A DNA stretch of 64,000 nucleotides from JBBIOU01 sp037443205. Its GTDB lineage: Bacteria; Bacteroidota; Bacteroidia; Flavobacteriales_D; UBA2798. The position numbers and the translations under genes were made by a program. Below, one piece after another: positions 7,074-18,300 of the stretch (the first letter of the stretch is position 1; every line of letters starts with the position of its first letter). The notes beneath the pieces are model-generated. The model was not told where the DNA came from and did no database searches. It was given only the letters and a program-made list of their open reading frames with translations. The stretch spans positions 195,175 through 259,174 of the forward strand of contig JBBIOU010000001.1 in assembly GCA_037443205.1 (NCBI GenBank). The letters are read 5' to 3'.

Positions 7074-9791
7074 TTATTTAATGTATTGTTTAATATTCTT
7101 ATCGGTTTCTTTATTTTTAATATCTATAATTAAATCACCGATTTTTTTATCCATCAATTTAGCGATGTTTAGGTCTTTTTCGGTGTCCGCAATTTCGCGG
7201 GTGCGGTCTTGATTTTTTGCTTCTTCTTTCAGGCTTTCCAGTTTAGTTTCCAGTTCCAGTGTTTGTTTGGCGTAATGTGCCTGCATACCTGATAAGGATT
7301 GATAGCCGTAAAATTTAACGTACCAGGGTGAACCATTGCGCGCAATATCTTCGAGTAATTCAAGTCCTTTGTTTACTTCGTCAATATTTTGCTTTTTTAA
7401 ATAATTTACATAACTGCCCATCATACCTAATTTATCAATACCGGATGATTTTTTAAAACTCTGTATCATATAATCGTGTTGTTGGGCATTACCGTGTTCG
7501 GCATATAAATCAAATAATGCATGTCGTATAGAGGCGTTTTTTTCATTTTCAAATGGTTTGGCTAATTGTAATCCTCTTTTAGCATCTATTGCGGCTATAC
7601 CTTTTATTCCTTCAGACATTACTTCGTATGACGAATCGTTGAGTGCTTTTTCAAATACCATCAGTAATTCTTTTTCCTGGTTGTTTTTAGTAAATAATTT
7701 TCGCAATTGAGCAATCGCTGTTGAACGAACAGAGGCTTCTTGATCGTTGGCAGCCGCTAAAATTAATTTTTCTTTTATGGTATTGAGATTTGTTTGAATT
7801 TTCATTGCTTTTTCCAGATTTTTCATAGCCAGTTCACGCAGGTGTCTGCTTTTATCTGACAAAGCATCAATAATTACACGCATAGCATTTTCGTCAGACG
7901 ATTTTGCGCATTTTTCGATGGCTTCTCTTCTATCTAAATAACGTGGTGCATGATAGTATTGAAAAATAAATTGTTCGATGGGTTTTATATCTTCTTTTTC
8001 GCACAGTAAAATTTTGCGGGCATCAAAGTTTACCAAATCAGGTTTTTGGCTTACCCTAAATATAAATTGTTCTAAGCGCTTGGTAAGTTTTACAGAATGA
8101 GTAGTTTTTTCTCCTGCTGCGTAAATATCAATTTCAACCGGTATGATATAAAGAGGTACTTTTTCAAAATTTTGTTTTTGTTCGATGGTTACTGTTATCT
8201 CTTTTTTTACATCGTCATATTCTTGAGTTATTTTAAATTTAGGATGACCTTGTGCATAAAACCATTGGTTAAAAAACCAATTCAAGTCCTGGCCGGTAAC
8301 CTTTTCAAAAGCCAGGCGCAAATGGTGAACTTCTACAGGTTGATAGGCGTTTTCGGTAAGGAATATTTTGAGCGACTCAAAAAATGCTTCATCTCCTACA
8401 ATGTTGCGAAGCATGTGTAATATTCGTCCGCCTTTGTTGTAAGAGTGGGCATCAAACATTTCTTCTTTATCTTTATAATCAAAGCGAACCATATCGGCAT
8501 ATCCGCTTTGTTTGCTTTGCAGTAAATAGCCTTGCATTTCGATGTAGGCATAATGGTCGGCTACATCAGCTCCATATTCATATTCATCCCATAAATATTG
8601 GCTATAGTTGGCAAATGATTCGTTTACGGGTAAATTAGCCCAACTTTCGCAGGTTATTAAATCGCCAAACCAATGATGGAACAACTCATGCGCAATAATG
8701 GATTCGTTATGTCCATCTAACAGTTCTCTTTTTGTTTTATATAAAAATTCTCCGTGTATTGTGGCAGTGGTGTTTTCCATGGCTCCCGATACGTAATCGC
8801 GCACAACCACCTGCGAATATTTTTCCCAGGGATATTCTACACCAAGCAGTTTCGAAAAGTATGCTATCATTTTAGGCGTTTTACCAAATATATCGCGTGC
8901 ATAAGGTGCATAATCGTGTTCTACATAATAGCTTACTTCAATTTCTTTTCCGTCTTTTCTTTTCCAGGTATCTTTAATAATTGAATAATCGCCAATGGCC
9001 ATCATCACCAGATAGGGCGCATGAACCTGGCTCATTTTCCAATGATCAGTGCGGGTGCCATCATTGTTATTAGTAGATTTAATCAGAAATCCGTTTGACA
9101 GGGTTTTGTATTTATCAGGAACAGTAATTAATAATTCATGAGTCATTTTTTCATTCGGCTTGTCAATGGTAGGAAACCAGCACGAATTAGCTTCGGTTTC
9201 GCCTTGTGTCCATATTTCAATGTGTTTGTTTTCTTTGCCCTCGGGGTTGATAAAGTATAAGCCTTTATCGCTTGTAATGGCAGAGCTTCCTCCAGTTTCC
9301 CGTTCATTCGGTTTTGCTGTATATTCAATATAGATAGTATATGTTTCATTGCGGGTGTAAACTTTGTCTAAATTAATAAACAATTGTGTGGTATCGTTTT
9401 TATAGTTCAACTCTTGTAGTTTGCCGTTTTTTAAAATACCCAGTTTATGAATATCAAAATTTTTGGCATCAAGTATTAATTCATTTACCGGATAAAAGTG
9501 TGGTTTAATATCTAAAGTAGCTTTGCCATGCAGGCGTTGTTTTTCCCAATCAAAGCTAACTTCAAGCCTGGTGTGTAAAATATCGTTTATACGGGTAGCT
9601 GAGGGGTTATACCTTTTTTGTACGGGCTCTGCATCTTTAGACTGATTTTCTTTTTTATCTGTATTTGCAGAAGAGGTGTTAGAATTACTTGCAGTAATCG
9701 GTTTTACCTCGGTTGTTTGTTTTTTTCGGGTAGCACAGGCTGTAATAAACAATAGTGTAATCAGTGCGGCAAGTAAGGATATTTTTTTCAT
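7074..9791 (-). CDS. M1 family aminopeptidase, lipoprotein, with HEAT-like C-terminus
   Basis: Zinc metallopeptidase of the M1 (gluzincin) family, 905 residues. The N-terminus has a lipoprotein signal (LLFITAC lipobox), followed by a Ser/Asn/Lys-rich linker, so it should be anchored in the envelope. The M1 substrate motif GAMEN is present (VSGAMENTTATIHG). The zinc site is HELFHH with His368, Glu369 and His372, plus Glu391 in NLPVNESFANY exactly 19 residues on. The C-terminal third (from about residue 620) is made of helical repeats of HEAT type (DALSDKSRHLRELAMKNLEKA and similar). It likely trims peptides outside the inner membrane. It appears to be transcribed alone. Confidence 0.93.
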   Translation of the reverse strand: MKKISLLAALITLLFITACATRKKQTTEVKPITASNSNTSSANTDKKENQSKDAEPVQKRYNPSATRINDILHTRLEVSFDWEKQRLHGKATLDIKPHFYPVNELILDAKNFDIHKLGILKNGKLQELNYKNDTTQLFINLDKVYTRNETYTIYIEYTAKPNERETGGSSAITSDKGLYFINPEGKENKHIEIWTQGETEANSCWFPTIDKPNEKMTHELLITVPDKYKTLSNGFLIKSTNNNDGTRTDHWKMSQVHAPYLVMMAIGDYSIIKDTWKRKDGKEIEVSYYVEHDYAPYARDIFGKTPKMIAYFSKLLGVEYPWEKYSQVVVRDYVSGAMENTTATIHGEFLYKTKRELLDGHNESIIAHELFHHWFGDLITCESWANLPVNESFANYSQYLWDEYEYGADVADHYAYIEMQGYLLQSKQSGYADMVRFDYKDKEEMFDAHSYNKGGRILHMLRNIVGDEAFFESLKIFLTENAYQPVEVHHLRLAFEKVTGQDLNWFFNQWFYAQGHPKFKITQEYDDVKKEITVTIEQKQNFEKVPLYIIPVEIDIYAAGEKTTHSVKLTKRLEQFIFRVSQKPDLVNFDARKILLCEKEDIKPIEQFIFQYYHAPRYLDRREAIEKCAKSSDENAMRVIIDALSDKSRHLRELAMKNLEKAMKIQTNLNTIKEKLILAAANDQEASVRSTAIAQLRKLFTKNNQEKELLMVFEKALNDSSYEVMSEGIKGIAAIDAKRGLQLAKPFENEKNASIRHALFDLYAEHGNAQQHDYMIQSFKKSSGIDKLGMMGSYVNYLKKQNIDEVNKGLELLEDIARNGSPWYVKFYGYQSLSGMQAHYAKQTLELETKLESLKEEAKNQDRTREIADTEKDLNIAKLMDKKIGDLIIDIKNKETDKNIKQYIK

Positions 9792-9846
9792 GGTTTAATA
9801 AAGTATTATTTGCAAAAATGATGAAAATTAACACATTGTACAACAA

Positions 9847-9879
9847 TTTGCATTATTTGCGGTTTATTTATTAGTTTAG
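9847..9879 (+). promoter_or_regulatory. Putative Bacteroidota-type promoter of the biotinyl carrier gene
   Basis: TTTG (9847-9850), a 21-nt spacer, then TAGTTTAG (9872-9879), which is one base off the TAnnTTTG -7 consensus of the phylum. The next ATG is 19 bases downstream. Only motif evidence is available. Confidence 0.45.
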
Positions 9880-9898
9880 CGAGCAATAAATAATTTTA

Positions 9899-10405
9899 AT
9901 GGACGCGTATTTGATAAATGTTAATAACAGGCAGGAATTTACCCTCGAAAAATCGAAGGATGATAAATTTATAATTAACAACAGCTTACTTAGTGCGGAT
10001 GTAAGAAAAACCGGTAATCATAGTTATCATGTAATTATCAATAACAAAGGTTATAATATTGAAATATTGAAAAACGATATTGAAAACAAAAAACTTACTA
10101 TATTGATTAATGGTAATAAATATTACACACATGTTAAAGATAAATACGATTTACTATTAAGTAAATTAGGTATAAACATGGTTAGCAAAGCCGTAAAAAA
10201 TATGAAAGCTCCTATGCCAGGTTTGGTTTTAGATGTTTTAGTTAATCCGGGTGATGTGGTAAAATCGCAACAAGCTTTAATGGTTCTTGAAGCAATGAAA
10301 ATGGAGAATGTTTTAAAAGCTCCGGCAGACGGCATTGTTAAATCTGTTGAAGTAACAAAAGGTAAAACCGTTGAAAAAAATCAGATATTAATTAATTTTG
10401 AGTAA
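9899..10405 (+). CDS. Biotin carboxyl carrier protein (biotin/lipoyl attachment domain)
   Basis: Carrier subunit of an acyl-CoA carboxylase, probably of the acetyl/propionyl-CoA type. The 168-residue protein has an uncharacterised beta-rich N-terminal half. A C-terminal biotinyl domain starts at about residue 100 (MKAPMPGLVLDVLVNPGDVV) and contains the biotinylation motif EAMKMEN with Lys134 as acceptor. No carboxylase or carboxyltransferase gene is adjacent, so the partner subunits lie elsewhere. The carrier from propionyl-CoA carboxylases in this phylum has the same architecture. The following superoxide dismutase gene begins 8 nt after the stop. Confidence 0.88.
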   Translation: MDAYLINVNNRQEFTLEKSKDDKFIINNSLLSADVRKTGNHSYHVIINNKGYNIEILKNDIENKKLTILINGNKYYTHVKDKYDLLLSKLGINMVSKAVKNMKAPMPGLVLDVLVNPGDVVKSQQALMVLEAMKMENVLKAPADGIVKSVEVTKGKTVEKNQILINFE

Positions 10406-10413
10406 TTTTAAAT

Positions 10414-11160
10414 ATGCACAATAAAAATCATACCCGAAGAGATTTTATAAAAAAAACCGGAATAATAACAGTTGGTGCCGTAATCGCTACTTCACCTTTA
10501 GCTCATGCTGATGAGTTGGCGCAAAACGAGTTATTCAATAATGACAATAAAAAATTTTCATTGCCCGACTTACCCTATCCATACGATGCTTTAGAACCAT
10601 ATATTGACAAACAAACCATGGAGATACATCATAGTAAGCATCATGCAGGATATGTAAATAATTTAAACAAAGCCATCGAACAACTAAATAAAAAAATACC
10701 TCAGCAATTAGAAGATATTCTAAAAAAAATTTCTTCCTATAATGACGCCATCAGAAATAATGCAGGGGGGCACTATAACCACAGTTTATTTTGGAAATTA
10801 ATGAAACCCAACGGTGGTGGATTGCCTTCAGGTAAGTTAGCCGAAGCAATAAATGCCAAATTCGGTTCGTTCGAAAATTTTAAAAAAACATTTAATGATG
10901 TCGCTGCAAAACGATTTGGTTCCGGCTGGGCATGGCTGATAAAAAACAAAAAAGGATTACAGGTTATATCTACACCTAATCAAGATAATCCATTAATGAA
11001 TACTAACACCGTTGAAGCAAAAGGTAATGTTGTTTTGTGTTTGGATGTTTGGGAACATGCATACTATTTAAAATATCAAAACAAACGAACAGATTATATT
11101 AACAATTGGTGGAACCTTATAAATTGGGAGCAAGCCGAAGCATTTTTTCAGGCCTCTTAA
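10414..11160 (+). CDS. Superoxide dismutase [Fe/Mn] with Tat signal
   Basis: Converts superoxide to hydrogen peroxide and oxygen. The 248 residues are longer than the usual 200 because of an N-terminal twin-arginine signal (TRRDFIKKTGIITVGAVIA then a small-residue cleavage region ending LAHA), so the folded enzyme is exported. The mature domain shows the Fe/Mn SOD ligands: His in MEIHHSKHHAGYVNNLN, His in HYNHSLFWKL, and Asp and His in LDVWEHAYYLKY. Iron versus manganese preference cannot be settled by eye. The Tat signal is the notable feature, since most bacterial Fe/Mn SODs are cytoplasmic. Confidence 0.94.
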   Translation: MHNKNHTRRDFIKKTGIITVGAVIATSPLAHADELAQNELFNNDNKKFSLPDLPYPYDALEPYIDKQTMEIHHSKHHAGYVNNLNKAIEQLNKKIPQQLEDILKKISSYNDAIRNNAGGHYNHSLFWKLMKPNGGGLPSGKLAEAINAKFGSFENFKKTFNDVAAKRFGSGWAWLIKNKKGLQVISTPNQDNPLMNTNTVEAKGNVVLCLDVWEHAYYLKYQNKRTDYINNWWNLINWEQAEAFFQAS

Positions 11161-11315
11161 TACTTTAATAACATATATTTTAAATTGTTTCTGATAAGTA
11201 AACTGTTCAGTAATATCTAATTTACATTGCTCAACTATTTCTAACAAAAATTTAATTCTGTTTATCATTAAGCATAAAATTCGAAGCAGACTTTTGTTTC
11301 ATAAAAAATTACAAT

Positions 11316-13847
11316 ATGAAACAAAAAATAACACAAACCATTTTGGCAATATTTCTTTGTCATGTTTTATCGGCACAAATCATCATTACACAATGGGATT
11401 TTGAAAGTTCAATAACAGCACCCTCTACCGGTACAGGAACAAATTCATTGGTGGGCTCTATGAGTGGTCCGGCTTCAAGTTCGGGTTCATTAACCGGATG
11501 CATACAACAATCAGGTACAGGTGCCTGGCAGATAGCATCGGCCAATCCCGGTACAATGGAAGAAACCAGCGGAGTGGAATTTTTAATATCTACAGTTGGT
11601 TATACCAATATTATTTTTGAGTATGACCACCGTATATCCAATACTGCTACAAGAACCTCCAGAATACAATATACGCTGGATGGAACTAACTGGATAAATT
11701 TAAATTTAACTCCTGCCATTTATAACAGCTTATGTCCCGGAAGAGGAGCTTTAGACAATGGCCGCATTGATGTTGCTGACCCTGTTGGAACGAATGTTTC
11801 TGACGGCTGGGGCAGAAGAGTTATAGACTTTTCATCCATTACCGGTGCAAACAATAATCCGAATTTCGGAGTTAGAATTTTAGCAGCTTATTACGATAAT
11901 ACCGGACAATTTCGTCAGGCTAATAATGTTGGCAATGTGGCAACTGCAGGTACCTGGAGATTTGACAATGTAACATTTAAAGGAACCTTGCCTCCCGCTA
12001 ATCTATCGTTTACAGCTACTCATCAAACAATTAACGAAAATGCAGGCTCGATAGATATTCATATAAATATCAGTAATTCAAATATCGCTCCATCATCGGT
12101 TGATGTTATTGCTTTAGCTATAAGCAATGCTGTTGCAGGCACTGATTACGTTATTACAAACAGCACTGTTACGTTTCCGCCCAATTCTACCGGTTCATTG
12201 CCTGTAACAATAAATATAAGCGATGATGCAACTGCCGAACAAACCGAATACATTGTTTTGCAATTAACTAATCCGGTAAATGCAACTATAACAGGTACAT
12301 CAAGATATTACTTATATATCAAAGATGATGACAGAATAATACCGTCATTTAACAATGAACTTTCATTAATGTTATTATCCAGTTATCAAAATGGTACGGC
12401 CGGAACAAACTCCTCAGAAATTGTTGCACATGACCCAACCGTTCAACGCTTGTTTGTAGCTAATAGCATTGGAAACAAATTAGATATTTTAGATTTTTCA
12501 AACCCCTCGGCTATAAATCTGATAACATCAATCAGTTTGAATACTTATGGATCAATTAATAGTTTAGATGTTAGAAACGGTATAGTAGCATGTGCATTAG
12601 AAAATATATCAAACCCGCAAGACAGCGGCAAGGTTGTTTTTTTTGATTTCAATGGCAACTACATCAACCAGGTAAAAGCAGGGGCAATGCCCGATATGTT
12701 GACTTATAATCATGCCGGTAATAAAATTTTGGTTGCTTGCGAAGGTGAACCTAATAATACATACACACAAGACCCCGAAGGAAATGTTTGTGTAATTGAC
12801 CTGTCTCCGGGGATTCCCAATCTTACACAAGCAAATGTTACGTTTATTGGTTTTACACAATATAACGGGCAAGAAAATAGCCTGCGCGCACAAGGCATAA
12901 GAATTTACGGGCCGGGTGCATCTGCCGCTCAGGATTTTGAACCGGAATATATTACTATATCCGATAACGACAGTATAGCCTGGGTATCATTGCAGGAAAA
13001 TAATGCCATTGCTGTTATTAATTTGCATACAAACCAGGTTATAAATTTACTTCCATTAGGCGCAAAAAATCACAACACCTTTGGTAATGGTTTTGATATT
13101 TCTGACCAAACCAATGCTGTAAACATTGCAAATTTTCCTGTAAAAGGATTGTATTTGCCCGATGCATTAGCACACATTAATATTGCAGGTACAACTTATG
13201 TTTTAACTGCTAACGAAGGAGATGCACGAGAGTATGGTCCGCTGGATGAAGCAGTAAGGATAAGCAGCAGCAGCTATGTTTTAGATCCTGCTGTTTTTCC
13301 TGATGCTGCTGCCATAAAATCTAATTTATTTATGGGGCGTTTAAATGCAGTTAATACTTTGGGCGATACTGATAATGACGGAGATTTTGATGAAATATAT
13401 TGTTTAGGTTCTCGCTCTTTTTCAATTTGGAATGCAAATACCGGAGCGTTGGTTTATGATAGCGGTGATGACTTTGAGCAAATAACCGCCAATCATCCTG
13501 TATTTTCGCAGCTATTCAATACCAGTAATACAGCCGGTGCACCGGTAGCAAAAAACCGCAGCGATGATAAAGGCCCCGAACCCGAAGGTATTGTTGTAGC
13601 AGACATTAACGGAAACAAATACGCATTTATTTCTTTAGAAAGAATAGGAGGAGCCATGATATACAATATTAACAATCCGTCAGCACCCTATTTTGTGTCT
13701 TATGCAAATAACAGAGACTTTACAACAAACGGACCCGATAGAGGCGCTGAAGGAATGATTTTTGTTGCCGCTGCCAACTCGCCCAACGGCAATGATATAC
13801 TCATATTGGCTAATGAAGTATCCAGTTCTTTAACCGTTTTCAGATAA
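11316..13847 (+). CDS. Choice-of-anchor I family secreted protein, N-terminal part (reading frame interrupted)
   Basis: An exported protein of 843 residues up to an in-frame TAA (13845-13847). It has a signal peptide (QTILAIFLCHVLSA), a beta-sandwich region starting TQWDFESS, a Calx-beta domain (about 230-335) and a long choice-of-anchor I beta-propeller-like domain (about 345-843) of the kind seen in phosphatase-like surface proteins. Such proteins normally end in a T9SS sorting domain. Here that tail lies beyond the TAA in the same frame (see the next feature). I treat the two as one interrupted gene. If the stop is real, the product would lack its sorting signal and would stay in the periplasm. 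Confidence 0.85.
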   Translation: MKQKITQTILAIFLCHVLSAQIIITQWDFESSITAPSTGTGTNSLVGSMSGPASSSGSLTGCIQQSGTGAWQIASANPGTMEETSGVEFLISTVGYTNIIFEYDHRISNTATRTSRIQYTLDGTNWINLNLTPAIYNSLCPGRGALDNGRIDVADPVGTNVSDGWGRRVIDFSSITGANNNPNFGVRILAAYYDNTGQFRQANNVGNVATAGTWRFDNVTFKGTLPPANLSFTATHQTINENAGSIDIHINISNSNIAPSSVDVIALAISNAVAGTDYVITNSTVTFPPNSTGSLPVTINISDDATAEQTEYIVLQLTNPVNATITGTSRYYLYIKDDDRIIPSFNNELSLMLLSSYQNGTAGTNSSEIVAHDPTVQRLFVANSIGNKLDILDFSNPSAINLITSISLNTYGSINSLDVRNGIVACALENISNPQDSGKVVFFDFNGNYINQVKAGAMPDMLTYNHAGNKILVACEGEPNNTYTQDPEGNVCVIDLSPGIPNLTQANVTFIGFTQYNGQENSLRAQGIRIYGPGASAAQDFEPEYITISDNDSIAWVSLQENNAIAVINLHTNQVINLLPLGAKNHNTFGNGFDISDQTNAVNIANFPVKGLYLPDALAHINIAGTTYVLTANEGDAREYGPLDEAVRISSSSYVLDPAVFPDAAAIKSNLFMGRLNAVNTLGDTDNDGDFDEIYCLGSRSFSIWNANTGALVYDSGDDFEQITANHPVFSQLFNTSNTAGAPVAKNRSDDKGPEPEGIVVADINGNKYAFISLERIGGAMIYNINNPSAPYFVSYANNRDFTTNGPDRGAEGMIFVAAANSPNGNDILILANEVSSSLTVFR

Positions 13848-14774
13848 ACAGTTGTCAGGCAACAATCTTCGGTAAATGTTACTGCATCCGGAAATACTAC
13901 TTTTTGCCAGGGTAATAACGTGGTATTATCTACACCGGTTAATACAAATGTAAATTATCAATGGTACAATAACGGTAATCCGATTAACGGAGCAACCGCT
14001 AATACTTACACAGCTAACACTGCAGGTAGCTACACCTTGCAATTTACCAACAGCATGATGAACTGTTCGGGATATACAGCACCCGTAGAAGTAACAGTAA
14101 ATTCACTACCCACAGTTATTGCTAATGCATCGCAAACATTTATTTGCCAGGGAGAACAGGTTACTTTAACAGGTAGTGGTGCGCAAAGTTATACTTGGAA
14201 TAATGCAGTTACGAATGGAGTTCCTTTTGCTCCTGCGCAAACATTAACTTATACTGTAACCGGAACAGATATTAATAATTGTACTAACACCGATGATATT
14301 ACCATATTTGTTAACCCCTTGCCACAACCTGTAATTACAAATAACAACAACACCTTATCAACGACCTTAAGCTATAATACTTATCAATGGAATTTGAACG
14401 GAAACCCGATTCCGGGAGCTATAAGCCAGTTTTATGTTGCCCAGCAAAATGGTAATTACACCGTTACGGTAACTGATGGCACAGGATGTAGCAATACTTC
14501 TAACACAATTACGGTTAACACAGTAGGTATATCCGAAATAACAACACAGTTAATACAAGTTTATCCTAACCCTGTTAATAACGATTTGTTGATAAGTACT
14601 ACTGATAATATGAGTAATGTTGTTTTATACAATGCATTGGGTGCCGAAATATTCAATGCAGAAGTAAATACAAATAGAACCCATGTAGATATGAGTGGTT
14701 TTGAAAGAGGTGTGTATTATGTTAAGGTAAATACGCAAACAAACTCAGTAATTACAAAAATTATTAAACAATAA
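13848..14774 (+). pseudogene. Detached C-terminal part of the choice-of-anchor I protein: Ig-like region and T9SS sorting domain
   Basis: The frame after the TAA at 13845-13847 stays open in the same phase to 14774. It reads directly on as TVVRQQSSVNVTASGNTTF, with no signal peptide and no ATG near the start; the first possible initiator is a GTG at 13920. It encodes two Ig-like/PKD-like modules (VNYQWYNNGNPINGATANTY; YQWNLNGNPIPGAI). A Por-type sorting domain follows, starting LIQVYPNPVNNDLL and ending GVYYVKVNTQTNSVITKIIK. A sorting domain with no export signal makes no sense alone, so this is best read as the tail of the upstream gene separated by one nonsense codon or a sequencing error. 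Confidence 0.82.
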
Positions 14775-15326
14775 CATTTGCCTGAAATGTGTTTTCATTC
14801 CAAATTCAATATTAAAGATTTAACAAACTTAACATCTTTCGCCAGCAGCGAACTAAGAGTATTGCATGACGGATGGCATTTGATTATCTGCAGATAGATG
14901 AGATTGAAGGCAATGCTAATGTTTAATTCGGGATTAAAATTTACTCAGTTTTGAGCGGTTTCGAACTAATCAAGCGTTGCACTTTTTGATTGATTTATTA
15001 CCCTGAATTATGCATTGGCAGGTGTTTTTACGGATAAAGCATAAGTTTAATTCGGCACGCTTGCCAATGCAATCAGTCGGTATTTAACCGATAATCATTT
15101 GGGGGGTTATTTCTGCGCTTTAATTTAGAGTAATTATCATTATTATTAACGCCAAAATATTTTGAATCGATTTTTTTGAAAGCAACACCCTTTAATACCT
15201 CACCTTTATAATTAATTATCAATGCTTTGCAACTATTTTTTATGAGCATTATTGGGGTATAAATAGTTTTTCCTGTTTAACTTGCGTGCATATTTATTAT
15301 TTTGCGCATTAAAACTAATATCTTGC
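14775..15326. other. Gene-free interval with two small inverted repeats
   Basis: About 550 bases with stops in all frames and no recognisable gene. Two hairpins are visible: GCATTGGCA (15012-15020) with TGCCAATGC (15062-15070), separated by 41 bases, and TCGGT/ACCGA (15077-15091). Neither is followed by a T-tract. The stretch may hold the remains of something older or the control region of the following peptidase. Confidence 0.4.
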
Positions 15327-18300
15327 ATGAGTAAATATATTTTTTTAATAAGTACATTATTTACCATTTTAAGCAGTCGGGTATGCGCACAAAAAAATAA
15401 GGCCAATTATTTTCAACAAGAAGTAAATTATACCATCCATATTACACTGGATGATAACGCACATTTTTTAAGAGGTTTTGAAAGCATACAATACATCAAC
15501 AACTCAAGCGAACAGCTAGCATATATCTACTTTCATTTATGGCCTAATGCCTATAAAAACAACAATACGGCATTAGCAAAACAACTGCTTGAAAACAAGG
15601 ATCTTGATTTTTATTATGCCGATGCTTCAGAGCGCGGATACATAGATTCATTGCAGTTTCTTGTAAATAACGATACCGTAAAATGGGAATATGATTCGGT
15701 ACACATAGATATTTGCAAAATATGGCTCAACAAACTGTTAAATCCGGGAGATACTATTATTATAACCACACCTTTTCGGGTAAAAATTCCATCGGGTAAA
15801 TTTTCGCGTTTAGGACACATCGGCCAATCTTATCAAATTACTCAATGGTATCCCAAACCGGCTGTGTATGATAATACCGGCTGGCATCCTATACCTTATC
15901 TGAATCAAGGTGAGTTTTATTCGGAATTTGGCAGTTTTGATGTCAGCATCACATTACCTGAAAATTATGTAGTTGCCGCAACCGGAGATTTTCATCCCGA
16001 TTCTCACAAAGAAGAAAAATGGTTAGAGAATCTTGCCAAAGAGAACAAATATAAGTTGCAGGAAAATAAATTTTATTTTGAAGAAAAAGCCGCTAATAAT
16101 GATTTTCCTCCATCATCTGCAAAGTTTAAAACCATTCGGTATAAACAAAATAAAGTACATGATTTTGCCTGGTTTGCCGATAAAAGATTTAATGTTCTCA
16201 AAGACGAATACCGGTTCGAAAAAAGTGGGCGTATAGTTACACTTTGGGCCATGTTTACCAACCAACAAGCAAAGTATTGGCAATATGCCACTCAATACCT
16301 TAATGATGCCATACATTACTATTCGCTTTGGAACGGGGAGTATCCATACAATCAGGTAACCGCAGTTGACGGTACCATCAGTGCAGGTGGAGGTATGGAA
16401 TATCCAAATGTTACCATAATTGGCGAAGTAAATAGCGATTTTAGTTTAGAAGCAGTAATAGTTCATGAAGTAGGGCATAATTGGTTTTATGGAATATTAG
16501 GTACCAACGAGCGTACACACCCCTGGATGGATGAAGGTATTAATTCGTTTAACGAAATGCGTTACATTAAAACAAAATACCCTAAATTAAGTTTAGGACA
16601 AACATTTTTACCTAAAAATCCGGGGTTAAGTGCATTTACAGGTTTAGACAAATTTAAACAACAAGCACAATATTATTTCAGCTATATGTTAAATGCAAGC
16701 AGAGGATTTGACCAACCTATTAACCTTTCTGCCGATGAATATACAGCTACTAATTACGGAGCAATAGTTTATTCCAAAACAGCCCTCGCATTTGATTATT
16801 TAAAAGCATATCTGGGTGAAAAAACTTTTGATAAATGCATGCAAACTTATTACAATACCTGGAAATTTAAACATCCTCAACCCCATGATTTAAAAAATAT
16901 TTTTCAGCAGGTTAGCGGTAAAGATTTGCGTTGGTTTTTTGACGATTATTTAAAATCTAATGATGTTATAGATTATAAAATAAAACGCAAAAAACGTGTT
17001 GACAGACGCTCGAGCAAAACTTATATGTGGATGAAATACGAAGAAAGTTTGGTAGTTAAAAATAAAACTGATTATATCATGCCGTTTTGCATACAAGGCA
17101 TACGTGCCGATACGGTGGCAGCAGAAGTATGGTATCAGGGATTTAAAGGTAAAAAAACAGTGAATTTTCCTAACGGTCCATACGAATATTTTAAAATAGA
17201 TTTCAGGGAGGAAATACCCGAAGTAAACAGGCAAAATAATATGTTGCGCGATTCGGGTTCGGTGTTTAAAACTACCGAAAAATTGCGCTTCAAATTTTTA
17301 GGAGCCCCCACGCATCCGCATAGAACATCTGTGTTTTATTCCCCGGTAATTGGATATAATAATTATGATGGCTTGATGGCAGGTTTGGTAGTGTACAACA
17401 ATGTTTTTCCGCAAAAGAATTTTGAATGGCGTGTAATGCCGATGTATGGTTTTCGTTCGTCTATGCCGGCAGGCTCAGCTTATTTTAACTGGAACATAAA
17501 TACCCGAAAGAGCAGTTGGTTAAACAATATTTATATCAGCTTACCGCTGCGCTCATATTCAACTTCATTATTTAGTTTAGGTGAAATTAATATCAAAGAA
17601 AACTTTATAAAAGCTGCTCCCGAAGTTACCCTGCGCTTGCGTAAGAAAAACGCGCGCGATGTGCATAACCACTTTTTCATGGCAAGGAGTGTATTTATTG
17701 CCGAAAATTCTTTCGCCATAAATAGTGGAAATACAGAATTATCTTACCGAGATACACTTATATTTAATATATATAACGAATTAAAATATTCATATTACAA
17801 CACGAAAACCTTAACTCCATACACATTTAACTTTATTGTACAACAACATGTTGATTTTTTAAGACTTTCTGCAGAATATACCATTAGCAAAATCTATAAT
17901 TCAAAAGGTAATAAAATATGGGGACGTGCCTTTGCCGGTGTATTTGCTTACAATAATACATATAGTTCGCGGTATAATTGGCGCATGGATGGGCAAAGCG
18001 GATATCATGATTATACCTATGATGCGGTATTTATCAGCCGAAATGACAGAGACGCATTATTTGGCAATCAGTTTATTGACAATCATGGTGCCATGAAAGC
18101 CCCTACAGCCAACGGACAATCTAACAGTTGGTTAATTGCCATCAATCTTAAGGCCGATTTGCCCATTCCGATTATTAAACCATTTATAGACATAGGTATG
18201 AGCAGTACAACCCTAAACAAAAATTTTATAGATAGAAATAAATTGCCCTGCTTATATAGTATAGGATTGTATTACCCGATAATTAAAAATGTTGCTGATG

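Noticed and set aside
8097..8984. Plus-strand ORFs inside the M1 aminopeptidase gene
   Set aside because: They lie wholly antisense to a gene with clear motifs and have no recognisable domains.
13920..14774. Independent gene starting at GTG 13920
   Set aside because: It has no signal peptide, is in the same phase as the upstream gene, and open frame extends back to the TAA. An interrupted single gene fits better.
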